Shown one piece after another: positions 6,094 to 8,002 of a stretch of DNA of 8,002 nt. How positions within the stretch are numbered: position 1 is the first letter of the stretch; each line of letters begins with the position of its first letter. The translations under genes were made by a program, and so were the position numbers. The notes beneath the pieces are model-generated. The model was not told where the DNA came from. It saw only the letters and a list, made by a program, of their open reading frames with translations, and ran no database searches. Source of the DNA: Roseburia sp. (GTDB taxonomy: Bacteria > Bacillota > Clostridia > Lachnospirales > Lachnospiraceae); assembly GCA_017626625.1 (NCBI GenBank), contig JAGAIK010000403.1, positions 1 to 8,002 on the forward strand. The letters are read 5' to 3'.

Positions 6094-7233
6094 CTAGCCA
6101 AGCTCAGATTTCATCAGCCTTAACCGTGTCAACGCCGGTTCATAATTCCCGCACTTTTTATAATACCGCTCTGCTTCTTCCAGATTGCCGAGACATTCAT
6201 GGATAACTCCTATGTTATAATACGCCGAATACGAATTTACCCCGGCTGTCCTGCAATCCTTTTGTGACGCAGCCTTCAGAAATTCTTTTACCGCCTCCTC
6301 AAATCGCCCGTTATTCATGTAAATAAGCCCCATCAGAAACTGAAAATCCGCACTGCCGCCAAATTCCTCATAAATATTTTCAAAAAACAGCGCTGTCTCT
6401 GCCTGTCCGCTGTTAAGCAGAGCATAACCGTAGGTTTCTACCATGTCAATGACATATTCCAGTTTGGGGTTTAAGTCATAGGACAATCCTCTAGAAAAAT
6501 AATCGCAGGCGCATTGATATTCCCCCTCCATATAGCAGCTTTTGCCAAGCTGATAAAGAATATAGGGAAACTGCTCTTCTAACTGTTTCCGGATGCCTTC
6601 TGTTTTTGTGCCGGGTAATGTATCTCGGCTTACGGCTGCGCTAGAACTCTCTGCTTCTAACCGCTCCAGTTCCTTTTTAAGTAAAACAAAGTTCCGCCGG
6701 GCTTTCGCTTTCCGCTGTTCTTCCGGCAAATCATATCCTGTGTGGAAAATCGTCACCGGAGCCTGCCAGGTTTCATATTCGCTGCCGTCTAATGCCATCA
6801 CCTGTTCGTGGATTCTCCCCTCATAATGAAATTCTTCCTTTGGGAAAATGCGGTTCAGCCACTCTTTATTTTCCTGCCGGATGCCTTTTCTGGTGAAAAC
6901 ATTTTTCCGCAAAATCCTGCCTACCTCATGGAGGTGACTCTGCAAAAGTTTTTCTAATGCCGGAAGGTCTATATTTTCTAAAAATTCGTCACTGTCTATC
7001 ACCATGACGTAGGGCTGGCTGGCTTTCGAAATGGCAAAGTTTTTGGCTGCGGCAAAGTCATCGCACCATGGAAAATCATAGACTTTGTCCGTAAATTCTG
7101 CTGCAATTTTCCTGGTCTGGTCCGCAGAGCCGGTGTCTGCCACAATGATTTCAAATCCGGTGGGGGCTAAGCATTCCAAACAATGCCGGATATTCTGTTC
7201 TTCGTTTTTGGTGATGATACATACGGATAACAT
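6094..7233 (-). CDS. GT2-family glycosyltransferase with C-terminal TPR repeats
   Basis: This is a 379-aa inverting glycosyltransferase of the GT-A (GT2) fold. The N-terminus MLSVCIITKNEEQNI is the nucleotide-sugar binding strand, with DTGS at 33-36, the metal/donor DSDE motif at 80-83 (DxD-like), and the characteristic EGRIHEQV at 138-145. Residues ~222-372 form TPR-like helix pairs (YILYQLGKSCYMEGEYQCAC; FQFLMGLIYMNNGRFEEAVK; AYYNIGVIHECLGNLEEAER). GT2-TPR enzymes such as the S-glycosyltransferase SunS modify peptides, so a protein acceptor is plausible, with the nearby flagellins as candidates; that is inference. The ATG at 7233 is chosen because it opens the conserved strand and has GGAAG 10 nt upstream. 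A TTG at 7287 would add 18 unconserved residues. It follows the SEC-C gene by 71 nt on the same strand, consistent with one operon. There is no clear terminator after its stop. Confidence 0.9.
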   Translation of the reverse strand: MLSVCIITKNEEQNIRHCLECLAPTGFEIIVADTGSADQTRKIAAEFTDKVYDFPWCDDFAAAKNFAISKASQPYVMVIDSDEFLENIDLPALEKLLQSHLHEVGRILRKNVFTRKGIRQENKEWLNRIFPKEEFHYEGRIHEQVMALDGSEYETWQAPVTIFHTGYDLPEEQRKAKARRNFVLLKKELERLEAESSSAAVSRDTLPGTKTEGIRKQLEEQFPYILYQLGKSCYMEGEYQCACDYFSRGLSYDLNPKLEYVIDMVETYGYALLNSGQAETALFFENIYEEFGGSADFQFLMGLIYMNNGRFEEAVKEFLKAASQKDCRTAGVNSYSAYYNIGVIHECLGNLEEAERYYKKCGNYEPALTRLRLMKSELG

Positions 7234-7304
7234 AATTTTTAAACTTCCATTTCCGGCTGTTTTCGCCTGGTATCTCCCCGAAGGCAACCAATGCCAGCCT
7301 CATT

Positions 7305-8002
7305 TTAGTCGTAAATCCCCTTCCCCATGCAGCACTGCTTAAATTTTTTTCCGCTACCGCAGGGGCAGGGCGCATTTCTTCCGATTTTTTCCTTTTCTCT
7401 CCGAAAAGGTATCACCTCGCCCATCGGCCTGTCCCAGTCCGAATCATCGTTCCAGTCAAAAAAGTTGCTCCGGGCAAAAGAGAAACCTGCCTGCTGCTTG
7501 ATTTCCTTCATCATGCGGACGGCTTTCTTCATATCGTCATCCCCTGTTTCCCGATACAGCTCCTTGAACAGAGCCTCCGCTTCATCCAATTTTTCCTCTC
7601 TCAAGCAGACAAGTGTCAATATATATTTCAGCTCAGGTATCTCAGCCGCTGTCTCTATCAGAATTTTCTTTACCTCTCTAATGTCCGAAGGGCTGTTTTT
7701 CTTTCTTTTCATGATACCATATAGCTCATACTGCCGCTCCGGCAATATGGAATAAAGACCTCTTTCCTCCGGTGTATCCCTTTCGGAAACCCTGTCATAC
7801 AATCCCAGCTCCCATGGTTTCGTTCCTGTCAGCTTAGAATATTCCTCCCGGGAATACCCCTTCAGGAAAGAAAGCGGTGTATTCAGACTGACATTGCTAA
7901 GCAGGTTCCAGAGTTCTGTGCGCAAAATAACGCCTGAAAATTCAAACTCCTGCTCTATCTCCTGTTGGATTTCTGCAATGGGTTCCCCATTTTGAACGGA
8001 TA
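7305..8002 (-). CDS. SEC-C motif protein (5' end off window)
   Basis: The last 231 codons of a gene that continues past the window edge are visible; the frame is open to base 8000 without a stop. A TTG at 7925 is internal to the open frame and unlikely to be the start. The C-terminus is a SEC-C zinc-binding motif, [13 protein letters not shown] (7367-7329), preceded by IGRNAP, the same type of Cys-rich tail found at the end of SecA and on many unrelated proteins. The upstream part contains [20 protein letters not shown], a TPR-like helix pair, and [20 protein letters not shown] just before the motif. No catalytic domain is visible. A role in protein binding or as a chaperone-like adaptor is possible but unproven. 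It is the first visible gene of the minus-strand cluster. Confidence 0.82.
   Translation of the reverse strand, partial: SVQNGEPIAEIQQEIEQEFEFSGVILRTELWNLLSNVSLNTPLSFLKGYSREEYSKLTGTKPWELGLYDRVSERDTPEERGLYSILPERQYELYGIMKRKKNSPSDIREVKKILIETAAEIPELKYILTLVCLREEKLDEAEALFKELYRETGDDDMKKAVRMMKEIKQQAGFSFARSNFFDWNDDSDWDRPMGEVIPFRREKEKIGRNAPCPCGSGKKFKQCCMGKGIYD

Noticed and set aside
5736..6206. 156-aa plus-strand ORF with Ser/Thr repeats
   Set aside because: It is the antisense shadow of the coiled-coil gene repeats and overlaps the end of the GT2 gene; there is no ribosome site or domain.
7234..7304. Hairpin CTGG...CCAG between the SEC-C and GT2 genes
   Set aside because: The stem is interrupted and has no T-run, so it does not support a terminator.

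Overview
The window looks like a flagellin locus from a motile Gram-positive Clostridia, most likely a Lachnospiraceae-type gut bacterium. The grounds are flagellin ends with the MVIxHN-like start and DTDMAEEM signature, clear Shine-Dalgarno sites, sigma-28 (sigma-D) style promoter sequence, and intermediate base composition. The genus cannot be fixed from the sequence alone.

Layout. Bases 1-1821 (+) are the 3' 606 codons of a large flagellin whose first ~47 residues lie off the window. It converges on a second flagellin gene (1907-3805, -) across a shared inverted-repeat terminator. The second flagellin is a flagellinolysin: normal D0/D1 ends surround a central zinc-metalloprotease domain with HEMTH and a downstream WFKEG glutamate, so the filament would carry protease on its surface. 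Upstream of it on the minus strand is a ~200-bp leader made of three ~68-bp copies of the 3' end of the preceding gene, a 129-aa cysteine-rich zinc-ribbon protein (3968-4357). A near-consensus sigma-28 promoter (TAAA, 16 nt, GCCGATAA) overlaps the stop codon of the next gene upstream. It would put the zinc-ribbon protein, and by read-through the flagellinolysin, in the late flagellar regulon.

Further upstream, all on the minus strand, are a CgeB-like glycosyltransferase (4415-5608), a terminator-like hairpin containing a five-codon mini-ORF, a 112-aa heptad coiled-coil protein (5651-5989), a GT2-TPR glycosyltransferase (6094-7233), and the 3' part of a SEC-C zinc-motif protein (7305-8002, running off the window). 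Two glycosyltransferases next to two Ser/Thr/Asn-rich flagellins suggest flagellin glycosylation, but that rests on gene position.

The points most worth following are the proteolytic flagellin, the sigma-28-driven zinc-ribbon gene in front of it, the tandem copies of that gene's C-terminal end that form the flagellinolysin leader, and the hairpin with a nested mini-ORF in front of the CgeB-like gene. No gene-free stretch exceeds 300 bases; the largest gap is 3806-3967 and is filled by the repeats.
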